From positions 39,473 through 103,472 of the forward strand of contig NZ_JAHFZF010000014.1 of the NCBI RefSeq assembly GCF_018619435.1: 64,000 nucleotides of DNA, given 5' to 3'. The DNA is from Rhodoferax sp. U11-2br (GTDB lineage: Bacteria > Pseudomonadota > Gammaproteobacteria > Burkholderiales > Burkholderiaceae_C). Positions 50,555-62,928 of the stretch are shown in pieces; position 1 is the first letter of the stretch, and every line of letters begins with the position of its first letter. The position numbers were made by a program, and so were the translations under genes. The notes under the pieces are model-generated. The model did not search any database. It was not told where the DNA came from and saw only the letters and a list, made by a program, of their open reading frames with translations.

Positions 50555-53500
50555 TTATTCGGCTGCAGCGCCCTCTCCCAGCTCGGCTTCACTTTCACCG
50601 GCCAGTTCAGCGGCTTCGGCTTCGGCAATGGCACGACGCTCGGCATCATCCATGTTTTCACGCACATTGCGCGCTTCGTGGTAAGCCATACCGGTACCGG
50701 CCGGGATCAGACGACCCACGATCACGTTTTCCTTCAAGCCACGCAACTCGTCGCGTTTGCCCATGATGGCGGCTTCGGTCAGCACACGGGTGGTTTCCTG
50801 GAAGGACGCCGCAGAGATGAACGAGTCGGTGGACAACGATGCCTTGGTGATACCCAGCAGCAGGTTGGTGAAGACGGCAGGCACCTTGCCTTCGGCGCGC
50901 AAGGCGTCGTTGGTGTTGAGCATTTCCGAGCGTTCAACCTGTTCACCATTGATGTAGGTGGAGTCACCAGCGGCTTCCACCACCACGCGACGCAGCATCT
51001 GACGCACGATCACTTCAATGTGCTTGTCATTGATCTTCACACCTTGCAAGCGGTACACGTCCTGCACTTCGTCAACGATGTAACGCGCCAGTTCTTCGGC
51101 ACCCAGCAGGCGCAAGATGTCTTGCGGGTCAGCCGGGCCGTCCACCACGGACTCGCCCTTGTTGACGATCTGGCCTTCGTGCACCAGGATGTTCTTTTCC
51201 TTGGGCACGAGTTCTTCCCAGACCTTGCCTTCGGGGTCGGTGATCTGCAGGCGGATCTTGCCCTTGGTTTCCTTGCCGAAGGAAATGGTACCGGTCATCT
51301 CGGCCAGCACACCCTTGTCCTTGGGTGAACGGGCTTCGAACAACTCAGCCACGCGCGGCAGACCGCCGGTAATGTCGCGGGTTTTCTGACCTTCGACCGG
51401 GATACGTGCCAGCACTTCGCCGGGGCCCACGTCCTGACCGTCACGCACCTGCACCAGGGCACCAATCGGAAAACCGATGGTCACCGAGTGGTCGGTGCCA
51501 GGGATCTTGACTTCGTTGCCATTGGCGTCGATCAGCTTGACCTGCGGACGCACCACCTTGGCGGAACCACGGCGTTTCGGGTCGATCACCACCAGGGTGG
51601 ACAAACCGGTCACTTCATCGACCTGCTTGGCCACCGTCAGACCTTCTTCCACATTCTCGAAGTGCGCTTTACCGGCGAATTCGGTGATGATGGGGCGGGT
51701 CAGCGGGTCCCAGTTGGCCAGGATCGTGCCAGCCTTGATGGTCTGGTCGGCCTTGATCGTCAAAATGGCGCCGTAAGGCACTTTGTGACGTTCGCGCTCA
51801 CGACCATGTTCGTCTTGGATGATGATTTCGCCGGAACGGGAAATCACCACCAGGTCGCCCTTGCCGTTGGTCACATAACGCATGGTGGCGTTGAAACCGA
51901 TGTTGCCGTTGGACTTGGCTTCCACGCTGGACGCGATGGCCGCACGCGAAGCCGCACCCCCGATGTGGAAGGTCCGCATGGTCAGCTGGGTACCGGGTTC
52001 ACCGATCGACTGCGCCGCAATCACGCCCACGGCTTCACCGCCGTTGACCAGACCACCACGGCCCAGATCGCGGCCGTAGCACTTGGCACAGATACCAAAG
52101 CGGGTTTCGCAGGTCAGCGCGGTGCGGACCTTGACCTCGTCGACGCCAGCGGCTTCGAGCATCTCGATCATGTCTTCATCGAGCATGGTGCCCGCAGGTG
52201 CCAGCACCGAGCGGTTTTCCGGATGCAGGATATCGTCGGCAGCGGTACGGCCCAGGATACGGTCACGCAAAGACTCGATGGTTTCACCACCTTCGACGAT
52301 GGCGCGCATCAGGTAACCGGCGTGGGTGCCGCAATCCTGCTCGGTCACCACCAGATCCTGGGTCACGTCCACCAGACGACGGGTCAGGTAACCCGAGTTG
52401 GCGGTTTTCAAAGCGGTATCGGCCAGACCCTTACGCGCACCGTGGGTGGAGATGAAGTACTCCAACACGTTCAGACCTTCGCGGAAGTTCGCGGTGATGG
52501 GCGTTTCAATGATCGAGCCATCGGGCTTGGCCATCAGACCCCGCATACCGGCCACCTGACGGATCTGCGCTGCAGAACCGCGGGCGCCCGAGTCAGCCAT
52601 CATGTAGATGGAGTTGAACGACTCTTGTGGCACCTTGTTGCCATGACGGTCAATGACGGTCTCCTTGGAGAGTTGCCCCATCATCACCTTGGACACTTCG
52701 TCACCGGCTTTGCCCCAGATGTCCACCACCTTGTTGTAGCGCTCACCAGCAGTCACCAGACCGGATGTGTATTGCTGGGCGATTTCCTTAACCTCAGCTT
52801 CAGCACGTTCGATGATGCCCGGCTTCTCAGTGGGCACCAACATGTCTTCGATCGAGATCGAGATACCGGCACGGGTTGCCAGACGGAAGCCGTATTGCAA
52901 CAGCTTGTCGGCAAAAATCACCGTTTCCTTCAGACCACACTTGCGGAACGAGGCATTGATGAGTCGGGAGATTTCCTTCTTCTTGAGCGCCTTGTTGATG
53001 AACTCAAACGGCAGGCCCTTGGGCAGGATTTCGGACAACAGGGCACGGCCAGCAGTGGTTTCCCACAGCTTGGTCGAAGGCACCAGTTCACCGGTTTCCT
53101 TGTTCTTGGTGTACTCGGTCAGGCGCACATTGATACGTGCACTCATCTCGACTTCACCCGCATCAAAAGCGCGCTGGACTTCGCTCACATCCGAGAAGAT
53201 CAGGCCTTCACCCTTGCCGTTGATGCGGTCACGGGTGGTGTAGTACAGACCCAGCACCACGTCTTGAGACGGCACGATGGACGGCTCGCCATTGGACGGG
53301 AACAGCACGTTGTTGGAGGCCAGCATCAGGGTGCGGGCTTCCATCTGTGCTTCGACCGACAAAGGCACGTGAACGGCCATCTGGTCACCGTCAAAGTCGG
53401 CATTGAAGGCCGCGCACACCAGCGGGTGCAGCTGAATCGCCTTGCCTTCGATCAGGATCGGCTCAAACGCCTGGATGCCCAAACGGTGCAGGGTTGGTGC

Positions 53501-54769
53501 ACGGTTCAACATCACCGGGTGTTCTTTGATGACCTCTTCCAGAATGTCCCAAACCACCGGCGTGCCGGTTTCGACTTCCTTCTTGGCCGCCTTGATGGTG
53601 GTGGCAATGCCCATGGCTTCCAGGCGCGCGAAGATGAAGGGCTTGAACAGCTCCAGCGCCATCAGCTTGGGCAAACCACACTGGTGCAGCTTGAGTGTCG
53701 GGCCCACGGTAATCACCGAACGGCCAGAGTAGTCAACGCGTTTACCCAGCAAGTTCTGACGGAAACGACCACCCTTGCCCTTGATCATGTCGGCCAGCGA
53801 CTTCAGGGCACGTTTGTTGGCACCGGTCATGGCTTTGCCGCGACGGCCGTTGTCCAGCAAGCTGTCCACCGACTCTTGCAACATGCGCTTTTCATTGCGG
53901 GCAATGATTTCAGGTGCTTTGAGTTCCAGCAAACGGCGCAGACGGCTGTTGCGGTTGATCACGCGACGGTACAGATCGTTCAAGTCAGACGTGGCGAAAC
54001 GGCCACCATCCAGCGGAACGAGCGGGCGCAGGTCGGGTGGCAGCACCGGCAACACGTCGAGCACCATCCACTCGGGCTTGATGCCCGATTTTTTGAACGC
54101 TTCGAGCAACTTGAGGCGCTTGGTGTTCTTCTTGATCTTGAGTTCTGAGCCGCTGGGGTCGTTGCGCAGCTTCTCGATTTCGCTCTCAATATCGAGGTTT
54201 TGCAGCAATTCCTTGACGCCTTCAGCACCCATCTTGGCCTGGAATTCGTCGCCGTATTCCTTGAACTTGGCGTCGAAGTCGTCCTCACTCATGATGCTGA
54301 ATTTCTTCAGCGGGGTCATGCCGGGGTCGGTCACCACGTATGCTTCAAAGTACAACACACGTTCGATGTCGCGCAGGGTCATGTCCAGCACCAAGCCCAA
54401 ACGGCTGGGCAGGGACTTCAGGAACCAGATGTGGGCGCAAGGTGCAGCCAGGTCGATGTGACCCATGCGTTCACGACGCACCTTGGTCTGGGTGACTTCA
54501 ACGCCGCACTTTTCACAGATCACACCACGGTGCTTCAGGCGTTTGTACTTGCCGCACAGGCATTCGTAGTCTTTGATGGGGCCAAAGATCTTGGCGCAAA
54601 ACAGACCATCACGCTCAGGCTTGAAGGTGCGGTAGTTGATGGTTTCGGGCTTTTTCACCTCGCCAAAAGACCACGAGCGGATCTTTTCGGGCGAAGCCAT
54701 ACCGATCTTGATCGCATCAAAATGTTCGTCGGGCGTGAATTGCTTGAACAGGTCGAGTAATGATTTCAT
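50555..54769 (-). CDS. rpoC: DNA-directed RNA polymerase subunit beta'
   Basis: The 1404-aa largest subunit of RNA polymerase. Landmarks: zinc-binding [20 protein letters not shown] near residue 70, the catalytic [16 protein letters not shown] with three Asp chelating Mg2+ near residue 460, bridge-helix/trigger-loop region ([19 protein letters not shown]), the second zinc site ([19 protein letters not shown]), and the C-terminal [24 protein letters not shown] region. The length is normal for betaproteobacteria. It follows rpoB after 86 nt in the same operon. Confidence 0.99.
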   Translation of the reverse strand: MKSLLDLFKQFTPDEHFDAIKIGMASPEKIRSWSFGEVKKPETINYRTFKPERDGLFCAKIFGPIKDYECLCGKYKRLKHRGVICEKCGVEVTQTKVRRERMGHIDLAAPCAHIWFLKSLPSRLGLVLDMTLRDIERVLYFEAYVVTDPGMTPLKKFSIMSEDDFDAKFKEYGDEFQAKMGAEGVKELLQNLDIESEIEKLRNDPSGSELKIKKNTKRLKLLEAFKKSGIKPEWMVLDVLPVLPPDLRPLVPLDGGRFATSDLNDLYRRVINRNSRLRRLLELKAPEIIARNEKRMLQESVDSLLDNGRRGKAMTGANKRALKSLADMIKGKGGRFRQNLLGKRVDYSGRSVITVGPTLKLHQCGLPKLMALELFKPFIFARLEAMGIATTIKAAKKEVETGTPVVWDILEEVIKEHPVMLNRAPTLHRLGIQAFEPILIEGKAIQLHPLVCAAFNADFDGDQMAVHVPLSVEAQMEARTLMLASNNVLFPSNGEPSIVPSQDVVLGLYYTTRDRINGKGEGLIFSDVSEVQRAFDAGEVEMSARINVRLTEYTKNKETGELVPSTKLWETTAGRALLSEILPKGLPFEFINKALKKKEISRLINASFRKCGLKETVIFADKLLQYGFRLATRAGISISIEDMLVPTEKPGIIERAEAEVKEIAQQYTSGLVTAGERYNKVVDIWGKAGDEVSKVMMGQLSKETVIDRHGNKVPQESFNSIYMMADSGARGSAAQIRQVAGMRGLMAKPDGSIIETPITANFREGLNVLEYFISTHGARKGLADTALKTANSGYLTRRLVDVTQDLVVTEQDCGTHAGYLMRAIVEGGETIESLRDRILGRTAADDILHPENRSVLAPAGTMLDEDMIEMLEAAGVDEVKVRTALTCETRFGICAKCYGRDLGRGGLVNGGEAVGVIAAQSIGEPGTQLTMRTFHIGGAASRAAIASSVEAKSNGNIGFNATMRYVTNGKGDLVVISRSGEIIIQDEHGRERERHKVPYGAILTIKADQTIKAGTILANWDPLTRPIITEFAGKAHFENVEEGLTVAKQVDEVTGLSTLVVIDPKRRGSAKVVRPQVKLIDANGNEVKIPGTDHSVTIGFPIGALVQVRDGQDVGPGEVLARIPVEGQKTRDITGGLPRVAELFEARSPKDKGVLAEMTGTISFGKETKGKIRLQITDPEGKVWEELVPKEKNILVHEGQIVNKGESVVDGPADPQDILRLLGAEELARYIVDEVQDVYRLQGVKINDKHIEVIVRQMLRRVVVEAAGDSTYINGEQVERSEMLNTNDALRAEGKVPAVFTNLLLGITKASLSTDSFISAASFQETTRVLTEAAIMGKRDELRGLKENVIVGRLIPAGTGMAYHEARNVRENMDDAERRAIAEAEAAELAGESEAELGEGAAAE

Positions 54770-54855
54770 GAGACAAATTCCTTTTAATCGGTGGAAAGCA
54801 GCTCCCGCTCACAGAGCGGAGCGGAGGCTGCCCAGCAATACTTTTCGCTATTCAA

Positions 54856-57800
54856 TTAAGAGCGTTCAAGCTCAATATCCAGGCCCAAGGAGCGGATTTC
54901 CTTGACCAGCACGTTGAACGACTCGGGCATGCCCGCTTCGATCGAGTGTTCACCCTTGACGATGCTCTCGTAGACCTTGGTACGACCTTGTACGTCATCC
55001 GACTTGACCGTCAGCATTTCCTGCAAGGTGTAAGACGCGCCATAAGCTTCCAGTGCCCACACTTCCATTTCACCGAAGCGCTGACCACCAAACTGGGCTT
55101 TACCACCCAGGGGCTGTTGCGTGACCAAGCTGTACGGACCAGTCGAACGGGCGTGCATCTTGTCGTCCACCAAGTGGTGCAGCTTCAGGTAATGCATGTA
55201 ACCGACCGTGGTGGGACGCTCAAAGCGGTCACCGGTGCGGCCGTCGTACAGGTAGGCCTGGGTACGGGTCTCGGTCAAGCCCTTGAGCTTGGCGATGTCG
55301 TCCGGGAACGCCAGCTTCAGCATGGCACGGATTTCGTCTTCCGTTGCACCGTCGAACACGGGTGTCGCGAATGGCATACCGGTGGTGAGGTTCTGCGCCA
55401 TCTCCAACAACTGGTCGTCGTTGAGTTGGCTCAGGTCTTCCTTGCGGCCGGTTGTGTTGTAGATCTCTTCGAGGAACGTGCGCAGTTCGGCCACACGGGA
55501 CTCGGCTTGCAACATGTCACCGATGCGCTGACCAATGCCCTTGCCTGCCCAACCCAAGTGAACTTCCAACACCTGACCCACGTTCATCCGTGAAGGCACA
55601 CCCAACGGGTTCAGCACGATGTCACACGGGGTGCCATCGGCCATGTGCGGCATGTCTTCCACCGGAACGATCTTCGAGACCACACCCTTGTTACCGTGGC
55701 GGCCGGCCATCTTGTCACCCGGTTGCAGGTGACGCTTGACCGCCACATACACCTTGACCATCTTCAACACACCTGCGGGCAAATCGTCGCCCTGAGTGAG
55801 TTTTTTGCGTTTTTCTTCAAAAGCCAGGTCAAAACTGTGGCGGGTTTGTTCGTTGGAGTTCTTGATGCTCTCCAGTTGCACCGACACATCATCTTCTGCC
55901 GGACGGATGTCAAACCAGTGGTAACGGTCCACCGAGGCCAAGTACGCTTTGTCGATCTTGGTGCCTTTGGCCAGCTTTTGCGGGCCGCCATTGGCGACTC
56001 TGCCAACCAGCAGCTTCTCAATCCGGTCAAACGCATCGTTTTCCACAATCCGCAACTGATCGTTCAAGTCCAGACGGAAGCGTTTGAGCTCGTCGTCAAT
56101 GATCTGCTGGGCACGACGGTCGCGCACAATGCCTTCACGGGTGAAGACCTGCACGTCGATCACGGTGCCTTGTGAACCCTGGTCGACACGCAGCGAGGTG
56201 TCCTTCACATCGCTGGCTTTTTCACCGAAGATGGCGCGCAACAGTTTTTCTTCAGGCGTCAGCGTGGTTTCACCTTTGGGTGTGACCTTGCCGACTAGCA
56301 CATCGCCAGGTTGCACTTCAGCACCCACGTAGATGATGCCGGATTCGTCCAGACGGTTGAGCTGTTGCTCACTCAGGTTCGGAATGTCGCGTGTGATTTC
56401 TTCGGCACCCAGTTTGGTGTCGCGTGCCATCACCACCAATTCCTCGATGTGGATCGAGGTGTAGCGGTCTTCAGCCACCACACGTTCGCTGATCAAGATC
56501 GAGTCTTCGAAGTTGTAGCCGTTCCAGGTCATGAAGCCGATCAGCATGTTCTGACCCAGCGCCAACTCACCCAGATCGGTGGAGGCACCATCCGCAATCA
56601 CGTCACCCTTGGCCAGCCGATCGCCCTTTTTCACAATCGGACGTTGGTGGATGTTGGTGTTCTGGTTGGAACGTTGGTACTTGATCAGGTTGTAGATGTC
56701 GACACCGACTTCGCCAGCTTGTGCTTCGGCGTCGTTGACACGCACCACCACACGGGTTGCGTCGACATAGTCCACCACACCACCACGGGTTGCCGTCACG
56801 ACGGTGCCCGAGTCAATGGCGGCCACACGTTCAATACCGGTACCAACCATAGGCTTTTCCGGACGCAGCACCGGCACAGCCTGACGCGACATGTTGGCGC
56901 CCATCAAGGCGCGGTTCGCATCATCGTGCTCAAGGAACGGCACCAAAGAAGCGGCCACCGACACGATCTGTGCGGGCGACACGTCCATGTACTGCACACG
57001 TTCGGCACCCACCAAAATGGATTCACCGGCTTCCCGTGCCGAAATCAGGTCACCTGAGAGGCGGCCTTCTTTGTCCAGCGCGGCATTGGCCTGGGCGATC
57101 ACGTACTTGCCTTCTTCGATGGCCGACAGATAGTCAATGTCCAGCGTTACCTTGCCCTCAACCACGCGGCGATAAGGTGTTTCGATAAACCCATACTCGT
57201 TCAGACGTGCGTACAACGCCAAGGAGTTGATCAGGCCGATGTTCGGACCTTCGGGCGTTTCAATCGGGCAGACGCGACCGTAATGGGTCACGTGCACGTC
57301 ACGCACTTCAAAACCTGCACGCTCGCGGGTCAAACCACCTGGGCCAAGAGCAGAGACACGACGCTTGTGGGTGATTTCCGACAGCGGGTTGGTCTGGTCC
57401 ATGAATTGCGACAGCTGCGACGCACCAAAGAACTCTTTCAAAGCAGCTGAAATCGGCTTGCTGTTGATCAGATCGTGCGGCATCAGAGGCTCTTGCTCCG
57501 CCTGACCCAGACGTTCTTTCACAGCCTTTTCAATACGGGCCAGACCCATGCGGTACTGATTTTCGGCCAACTCACCCACACAACGCACACGGCGGTTACC
57601 CAAGTGGTCGATATCGTCCACTTCGCCATGGCCGTTACGCAAGTCGACCAAAATCTTGACCACAGCCAAAATGTCTTCGTTGGTCAACACCATCGGGCCG
57701 GTGGACTCAGGGCGCCCCATCTTGGCGTTGAACTTCATACGACCAACACGCGACAGGTCATAGGTGTCAGGGTTGTAGAACAAGCGCTGAAACAAAGCTT

Positions 57801-58968
57801 GCACGGCGTCTTCTGTTGGCGGCTCGCCAGGGCGCATCATGCGGTAGATCGCCACACGGGCGGCGAACTCGTCAACGGTTTCGTCGGTGCGCAAGGTCTG
57901 AGAGATATATGCGCCTTGATCCAACTCATTGGTGTAGATACACGCCAGATCCTGCACACCCGAGGTGCGCAGTTTCTTGAGCAAGGCTTCGGTCAACTCT
58001 TCATTGGCTTTGGCCAGAATTTCACCAGTGTCGCCGTCTACCACATTGCGGGCCACAACACGGCCAATGAGAAAATCCTCAGGCACGGACACATGGGTGG
58101 TAGCAGATTGCTCCATCTCGCGTGTATGGCGCGCCGTGATGCGCTTGTCCTTGGCAACAACCACCTTGCCGTTTTTGTCGGTGATGTCAAAACGTGCCAC
58201 CTCACCGCGCAGGCGTTCGGCCACGAACTCCATCTGCGCACCACTGTCCATCAGGCGGAAGTTGTCGTTGACGAAGAAATTGGCAAGGATGGATTCGTGG
58301 TTCAAGCCGATGGCTTTCAACAGGATCGTCACCGGCATCTTGCGGCGGCGGTCCACCCGGAAGTACAGAATGTCTTTCGGGTCAAACTCAAAGTCCAGCC
58401 AGGAACCGCGGTAGGGAATGATGCGTGCCGAGAACAGCAACTTGCCGGAGCTGTGGGTTTTGCCCTTGTCATGCTCAAAAAACACGCCGGGAGAACGATG
58501 CAACTGCGACACGATGACGCGTTCGGTTCCATTGATGACGAAAGAGCCCTTTTCAGTCATCAAGGGCACCTCGCCCATGTACACCTCTTGCTCCTTGACC
58601 TCTTTAACGACCTTGTTCTGTGTCGTGGAAGACTCACGGTCATAAATGATCAACTGCACCTTGGCGCGAACGGCCGACGCGTAGGTCAAACCACGGGTTT
58701 GGCATTCGCGCACATCAAAAGCAGGTTTCGCCAGGTTGTATTCGAGGTACTTCATCTCGACAAAACCATTGTGCGAGACGATCGGGAAGGCCGCACTGAA
58801 GGCAGCCTGCAGGCCTTCGGTCGAACGCTTTTTGGGAGCAACATCAGCTTGCAGGAACGCGGTGTACGCGTCCTTTTGCATCTGCAACAGGTAAGGAATT
58901 TCAAGCACGCTGTCGCGATTGCCAAAATTTTTACGAATTCGTTTGCGTTCGGTGTATGAGTAAGCCAT
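54856..58968 (-). CDS. rpoB: DNA-directed RNA polymerase subunit beta
   Basis: The 1370-aa second-largest subunit, start ATG 58968 ([16 protein letters not shown]). Landmarks: the rifampicin pocket region ([20 protein letters not shown], then [20 protein letters not shown]), [12 protein letters not shown], the [17 protein letters not shown] segment, and the C-terminal [19 protein letters not shown]. The rifampicin cluster residues appear wild-type (S, Q, D, H, R and S in the usual positions). It is followed by rpoC. Confidence 0.99.
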   Translation of the reverse strand: MAYSYTERKRIRKNFGNRDSVLEIPYLLQMQKDAYTAFLQADVAPKKRSTEGLQAAFSAAFPIVSHNGFVEMKYLEYNLAKPAFDVRECQTRGLTYASAVRAKVQLIIYDRESSTTQNKVVKEVKEQEVYMGEVPLMTEKGSFVINGTERVIVSQLHRSPGVFFEHDKGKTHSSGKLLFSARIIPYRGSWLDFEFDPKDILYFRVDRRRKMPVTILLKAIGLNHESILANFFVNDNFRLMDSGAQMEFVAERLRGEVARFDITDKNGKVVVAKDKRITARHTREMEQSATTHVSVPEDFLIGRVVARNVVDGDTGEILAKANEELTEALLKKLRTSGVQDLACIYTNELDQGAYISQTLRTDETVDEFAARVAIYRMMRPGEPPTEDAVQALFQRLFYNPDTYDLSRVGRMKFNAKMGRPESTGPMVLTNEDILAVVKILVDLRNGHGEVDDIDHLGNRRVRCVGELAENQYRMGLARIEKAVKERLGQAEQEPLMPHDLINSKPISAALKEFFGASQLSQFMDQTNPLSEITHKRRVSALGPGGLTRERAGFEVRDVHVTHYGRVCPIETPEGPNIGLINSLALYARLNEYGFIETPYRRVVEGKVTLDIDYLSAIEEGKYVIAQANAALDKEGRLSGDLISAREAGESILVGAERVQYMDVSPAQIVSVAASLVPFLEHDDANRALMGANMSRQAVPVLRPEKPMVGTGIERVAAIDSGTVVTATRGGVVDYVDATRVVVRVNDAEAQAGEVGVDIYNLIKYQRSNQNTNIHQRPIVKKGDRLAKGDVIADGASTDLGELALGQNMLIGFMTWNGYNFEDSILISERVVAEDRYTSIHIEELVVMARDTKLGAEEITRDIPNLSEQQLNRLDESGIIYVGAEVQPGDVLVGKVTPKGETTLTPEEKLLRAIFGEKASDVKDTSLRVDQGSQGTVIDVQVFTREGIVRDRRAQQIIDDELKRFRLDLNDQLRIVENDAFDRIEKLLVGRVANGGPQKLAKGTKIDKAYLASVDRYHWFDIRPAEDDVSVQLESIKNSNEQTRHSFDLAFEEKRKKLTQGDDLPAGVLKMVKVYVAVKRHLQPGDKMAGRHGNKGVVSKIVPVEDMPHMADGTPCDIVLNPLGVPSRMNVGQVLEVHLGWAGKGIGQRIGDMLQAESRVAELRTFLEEIYNTTGRKEDLSQLNDDQLLEMAQNLTTGMPFATPVFDGATEDEIRAMLKLAFPDDIAKLKGLTETRTQAYLYDGRTGDRFERPTTVGYMHYLKLHHLVDDKMHARSTGPYSLVTQQPLGGKAQFGGQRFGEMEVWALEAYGASYTLQEMLTVKSDDVQGRTKVYESIVKGEHSIEAGMPESFNVLVKEIRSLGLDIELERS

Positions 58969-59250
58969 GAAATCTCCGGGCAACTGAGGAACCTGGCGGG
59001 TCCTGGACGACTTTTTTCTTGGCGATTGGCCGCTACCAATCTATGGCGGACGGTTGCACCTTGCATGCAACCCGAACCAAGGCATCTTCTTCTGTCGGAA
59101 TGAGAAGACACTGAAAAACAATTTTTTGTCTGGTTTTGAGCTAACTTTCCAGCTAGCCAAAGTGTCAAAAAACTGCTTTACGGTGTGTTCTTTAGAAACA
59201 CCAAAGGCTGGAGGCCTTTGACAGCACTCCAGCCCTTTGACCTAACTCAA
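58969..59250 (-). promoter_or_regulatory. rplL-rpoB intergenic region with attenuator-like hairpin
   Basis: 282 bp. A hairpin at 59202-59239 (GGCTGGAG / CTCCAGCC with 13-nt loop) lies 12 nt after the rplL stop, followed on the minus strand by TTTGGTGTTT. This position is known in Enterobacteria for partial termination between ribosomal protein and polymerase genes; the same role is inferred. Confidence 0.6.
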
Positions 59251-59625
59251 TTACTTGAGTTCAGCCTTGGCACCTGCTTCGATCAATTTCTTCAGAGCGG
59301 CATCAGCGTCAGCCTTGGCCACGCCTTCCTTGACGTTCTTCGGAGCGCCGTCAACCAGGTCTTTCGCTTCTTTGAGGCCCAGACCGGTGATTTCACGCAC
59401 AGCCTTGATGACCGACACCTTCTGGGCGCCTGCATCCAGCAGAACAACGTTGAACTCGGTCTTTTCTTCGGCCACTGCGGCGGCAGCACCACCGCCAGCG
59501 GCGGGGGCAGCCATGGCAGCTGCGCTCACACCAAATTTCTCTTCGATGGCTTTCACCAGATCGTTGAGTTCCATGACCGTCATGCTGTCGAGCGCGGTCA
59601 AAAATGCGTCTTTATCGAATGCCAT
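59251..59625 (-). CDS. rplL: 50S ribosomal protein L7/L12
   Basis: A 124-aa stalk protein that recruits translation factors. N-terminal dimerisation region [20 protein letters not shown], an Ala/Gly-rich hinge ([20 protein letters not shown]), and the C-terminal domain with [20 protein letters not shown], the factor-binding [17 protein letters not shown]. Directly downstream of rplJ (43 nt gap). Confidence 0.99.
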   Translation of the reverse strand: MAFDKDAFLTALDSMTVMELNDLVKAIEEKFGVSAAAMAAPAAGGGAAAAVAEEKTEFNVVLLDAGAQKVSVIKAVREITGLGLKEAKDLVDGAPKNVKEGVAKADADAALKKLIEAGAKAELK

Positions 59626-59668
59626 TTTGATTTCCTAACAATATTGATTACTAAATGCCGAAAGCGGA

Positions 59669-60190
59669 TCAGGCTGCCACGGCTTCGGCGGGCGCTTCTG
59701 CACCGCCGCCTTTTTGCTCTGCCAGAGCCGCCAGCACGCGCGCGGTGCGCGAAATAGGCGACTGCATCAAGCCCAACAACTGCGCCAACAACACTTCCTT
59801 GGAAGGGATACTGGCCAACTGCTTCACACCCTCGACGTCCAGAGCTTTACCGCCGTATGCACCACCACGAATCACCAACTTGGCGTTGGTTTTCGCGAAA
59901 TCTGCCACCACTTTCGCGGCAGCAACTGCATCTTCAGAAAAGCCATAGATCAGCGGACCGGTCATCTGGTCAGACACAACTTCAAAGCCGCTTCCGGCAA
60001 CAGCCCGGCGAGCCAAGGTGTTTTTCAACACACTCAGGCTAACGCCATTGCTGCGCGCAGTTGAGCGCAATTTGGTCATGTCGGCAACCGTGATACCCCG
60101 GTATTCCGCCATCACGAGCGTTTGAGCTTTAGCGGCGAGGCCAGTCACATCACTGATGACCGCTTCTTTCTCACTGCGATTTAAACTCAA
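59669..60190 (-). CDS. rplJ: 50S ribosomal protein L10
   Basis: A 173-aa protein that anchors L7/L12 dimers on the ribosome and represses its own operon by binding the leader RNA. It uses TTG at 60190, with AAGGAG 7-8 nt upstream, giving the typical [12 protein letters not shown] start. Conserved stretches: [53 protein letters not shown]-terminal helix for L7/L12. Confidence 0.98.
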   Translation of the reverse strand: MSLNRSEKEAVISDVTGLAAKAQTLVMAEYRGITVADMTKLRSTARSNGVSLSVLKNTLARRAVAGSGFEVVSDQMTGPLIYGFSEDAVAAAKVVADFAKTNAKLVIRGGAYGGKALDVEGVKQLASIPSKEVLLAQLLGLMQSPISRTARVLAALAEQKGGGAEAPAEAVAA

Positions 60191-60450
60191 GGTCTACTCC
60201 TTCAAAATGTGTCTTTGGACAAAGATCAACTCTACGTCACCCGACACGCCATATTTCAGCGACCAACTGTTAAGAAACCCAACGAATCTTTAGCAGCGGG
60301 GTCGCCATCTGCGTTGGCGATTAATTCATTAAGTGCAAACATTGCAAAGCAAATCATGCACACCAACGGTCTTGGATGGCCTGCTGACATCTTGCAACAT
60401 CAGCAACCCACCACACCAGGCACCCTTTTCAGGACACCCAATTCTTCACA
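60191..60450 (-). promoter_or_regulatory. rplJL leader region (candidate L10 leader and promoter)
   Basis: 260 bp between rplA and rplJ, too long for a simple gap inside a ribosomal operon and without a gene. In proteobacteria this place holds the rplJ promoter and the L10(L12)4-binding leader RNA. Individual elements were not resolved by eye. Confidence 0.55.
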
Positions 60451-61146
60451 TTAAGCGGTGATTGTTTGCAAATCAACGCGAACACCGACACCCATCGTGC
60501 TAGACACGGCAACTTTGCGCAAATACAAACCCTTGCTTGTTGCAGGCTTGGCTTTAGCCAACGCATCAACCAATGCAGCCAAGTTGCCTTGCAGCTTGTC
60601 GTTGTCAAAAGAACGACGGCCAATGGTGGAATGCACAATACCGGCTTTGTCCACGCGGAACTGCACTTGACCGGCCTTGGCGTTGCGAACCGCAGTTGCC
60701 ACATCAGGCGTCACTGTGCCGACCTTGGGGTTAGGCATCAAACCACGTGGGCCCAGAATCTGACCCAGAGTACCGACAATACGCATGGCGTCAGGTGCGG
60801 CAATCACAACATCAAAAGGCATGTCACCGGCCTTGACCATGGCAGCCAGATCGTCCATACCCACGATGTCGGCACCGGCTGCCTTGGCTTCTTCAGCCTT
60901 GGCACCTTGGGCGAACACCGCCACACGCTTTGTTTTACCGGTCCCATTCGGGAGCACCACAGCACCGCGCACAACTTGGTCAGACTTCTTAGCGTCGATA
61001 CCGAGTTGAACAGCCACATCGATCGATTCGTCGAACTTGGCATTGGCGCATTCTTTCACCAGACCAAGCGCATCACCCAGGGCGTACAGCTTGCTGCTGT
61101 CAACCTTACCTTGGAAGGCCTTTTGTTTTTTCGTCAAGCGTGACAT
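60451..61146 (-). CDS. rplA: 50S ribosomal protein L1
   Basis: A 231-aa L1 stalk protein and translational autoregulator. Typical sequences: [16 protein letters not shown] start, the [20 protein letters not shown] region, [16 protein letters not shown] and [20 protein letters not shown]. It starts immediately after the rplK stop, with no intergenic bases, indicating coupling. Confidence 0.99.
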   Translation of the reverse strand: MSRLTKKQKAFQGKVDSSKLYALGDALGLVKECANAKFDESIDVAVQLGIDAKKSDQVVRGAVVLPNGTGKTKRVAVFAQGAKAEEAKAAGADIVGMDDLAAMVKAGDMPFDVVIAAPDAMRIVGTLGQILGPRGLMPNPKVGTVTPDVATAVRNAKAGQVQFRVDKAGIVHSTIGRRSFDNDKLQGNLAALVDALAKAKPATSKGLYLRKVAVSSTMGVGVRVDLQTITA

Positions 61147-61578
61147 TTAGACACCCTCCACATTCACGCCCATCGAGCGCGCTGAGCCAGCAATCGTCCG
61201 AACCGCTGCATCCATGTCAGCAGCAGTCAGGTCCTTCATCTTGGTCTTGGCGATTTCTTCGAGCTGGGCACGCGTGATCTTGCCGACCTTGGTCTTGAGA
61301 GCATTGGCCGAACCCTTGTCGATCTTCACTGCTTTCTTGATCAAAATGGATGATGGGGGCGACTTGATGACAAAAGTGAAACTCTTGTCAGCAAACGCCG
61401 TAATCACCACAGGCAAAGGCAGACCTGGCTCAACACCTTGAGTTTGCGCATTAAATGCCTTGCAAAACTCCATGATGTTCAGACCACGTTGACCCAATGC
61501 GGGGCCAATGGGAGGGGAAGGATTGGCTTTGCCTGCTGGGACTTGCAGTTTGACAAAACCGACGATTTTTTTCGCCAT
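61147..61578 (-). CDS. rplK: 50S ribosomal protein L11
   Basis: A 143-aa protein of the GTPase-associated centre. Conserved: [38 protein letters not shown], the C-terminal rRNA-binding [12 protein letters not shown]. Start ATG 61578 has AGGAG upstream. Confidence 0.99.
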   Translation of the reverse strand: MAKKIVGFVKLQVPAGKANPSPPIGPALGQRGLNIMEFCKAFNAQTQGVEPGLPLPVVITAFADKSFTFVIKSPPSSILIKKAVKIDKGSANALKTKVGKITRAQLEEIAKTKMKDLTAADMDAAVRTIAGSARSMGVNVEGV

Positions 61579-61741
61579 GGTTTACTCCTGACGGGTACTA
61601 ACGCCGAAGTTTGTTGTTGACAAACACTGGCTCCCCGGTATTAACGACTCGACTTTTAACCATTCGCACCGAGTCGGAAGATGCGAATGCCTCAACCAAG
61701 CAAACAAAGGAAAACCTTCATCCACCCAGCAACAATTCAAC

Positions 61742-62350
61742 TCAGGTTTTTTCGACCTGCGAAAACTCCAGCTCGACAGGCGTCGAACGGCCAAAAATAG
61801 TCACAGCAACACGAACTTTGCTCTTGTCGTAATTAACCTCTTCCACCGAACCATTGAAGTCAGCAAAAGGACCTTCCTTGACACGCACAAATTCACCCAC
61901 CACAAATTCGATTTTGTGACGCGGCTTGTCTGTACCTTCCTGCATCTGACTGACGATTTTCAAAACCTCAGCTTCAGAAATTGGAGAAGGACGAGTCTTG
62001 CCACCACCCACAAAACCTGTCACCTTGTTGGTGTGCTTCACCAAGTGCCAAGTGTCATCATCCATGACCATTTCCACCAAAACATAGCCCGGGAAAAATT
62101 TGCGCTCGGTGGTTTTTTTCTGACCATTCTTGATTTCAACCACTTCTTCCATGGGGACCAGAATGCGTCCAAACTTGGACTGCATGCCCGCACGGTTGAT
62201 GCGCTCAAGGATGTTGCGCTCAACAGCCTTTTCCATGCCGGAATACGCATGAACAACATACCAACGCAAATCTGGATTGGTAGGTGCGGTAGCCAGGGTC
62301 TGCGCCGCAGTGGGCAAACCCGGAACAGGTTCTGCTACAACATCGTTCAT
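61742..62350 (-). CDS. nusG: Transcription termination/antitermination protein NusG
   Basis: About 202 aa from ATG 62350, which overlaps the secE stop by one base (TAATG). NGN domain: [63 protein letters not shown] domain: [20 protein letters not shown]. It binds RNA polymerase and couples it to Rho or the ribosome. The upstream in-frame extension lies in secE and is not likely used. Confidence 0.98.
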   Translation of the reverse strand: MNDVVAEPVPGLPTAAQTLATAPTNPDLRWYVVHAYSGMEKAVERNILERINRAGMQSKFGRILVPMEEVVEIKNGQKKTTERKFFPGYVLVEMVMDDDTWHLVKHTNKVTGFVGGGKTRPSPISEAEVLKIVSQMQEGTDKPRHKIEFVVGEFVRVKEGPFADFNGSVEEVNYDKSKVRVAVTIFGRSTPVELEFSQVEKT

Positions 62351-62733
62351 TATTTTTTCCATCCAAGAATCAGGTCGTAAAACACCCATTCAAGCGTTTT
62401 GTCTGTCAGCCACAAAAACAGGGCCATGACAAAAACAAACCCAAACACATACAAGGTCATTTGAATGGCTTCACGTCGTGTCGGCCAAACCACCTTCTTG
62501 ATTTCACGCACCGAGTCTTGCCCAAAAGCAGTCAAGGCCTTGCCAGACTCAGATGCCAAAAAGACAACAACCGCTACAGCCAAACCTGCCAGCAGACCCA
62601 ACCACTGAAACAAAGGACCCTGCTTGGCCAAAACGTAATAAGCAACCAGCGACAAAACTACCAAGACAACAGCCGCCGCCAATTTGGCCTTGTCTGCAGT
62701 GGTATTGACGGTTTGAACTTGAGGAGTAGCCAT
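62350..62733 (-). CDS. secE: Preprotein translocase subunit SecE
   Basis: A 127-aa inner-membrane subunit of the SecYEG channel. Three hydrophobic segments are visible ([50 protein letters not shown]), the three-helix form found in proteobacteria, with the conserved [20 protein letters not shown] before the last helix. Between tRNA-Trp and nusG, the standard location. Confidence 0.98.
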   Translation of the reverse strand: MATPQVQTVNTTADKAKLAAAVVLVVLSLVAYYVLAKQGPLFQWLGLLAGLAVAVVVFLASESGKALTAFGQDSVREIKKVVWPTRREAIQMTLYVFGFVFVMALFLWLTDKTLEWVFYDLILGWKK

Positions 62734-62790
62734 TGTCAGTTGATGTCGAGCATGTTAATTAGCCATATTTTTGGGTGCTTTCCAGACGCA

Positions 62791-62822
62791 CAAGCCCGCC
62801 GTTTGCACAGCGGGCTTTTTTA
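62791..62822 (+). terminator. Stem-loop between secE and tRNA-Trp
   Basis: AAGCCCGC and GCGGGCTT arms with a 10-nt loop and a T-run on the plus strand. On the transcribed minus strand the T-run precedes the stem, so it may serve as a processing or attenuating hairpin rather than a full terminator. Confidence 0.5.
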
Positions 62823-62844
62823 GCCACCTCTCGGCCAATTCAGG

Positions 62845-62920
62845 TGGCAGGGGCAGTAGGAATCGAACCTACAACCTTCGGTTTTGGAGACCGACGCTCT
62901 GCCAATTGAGCTATACCCCT
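62845..62920 (-). tRNA. trpT: tRNA-Trp (CCA)
   Basis: A 76-nt cloverleaf on the minus strand; acceptor AGGGGTA / TGCCCCT-type pairing, anticodon loop CTCCAAA (CCA), T-loop TTCGATT, encoded CCA. Lies between tuf and secE, the conserved position. Confidence 0.97.
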
Positions 62921-62928
62921 ACAGACAA

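Noticed and set aside
51488..54148. An 886-codon open frame on the plus strand
   Set aside because: It is exactly antisense to rpoC, His/Gly/Arg-rich with no recognisable domain; a composition effect of the GC-rich coding strand.
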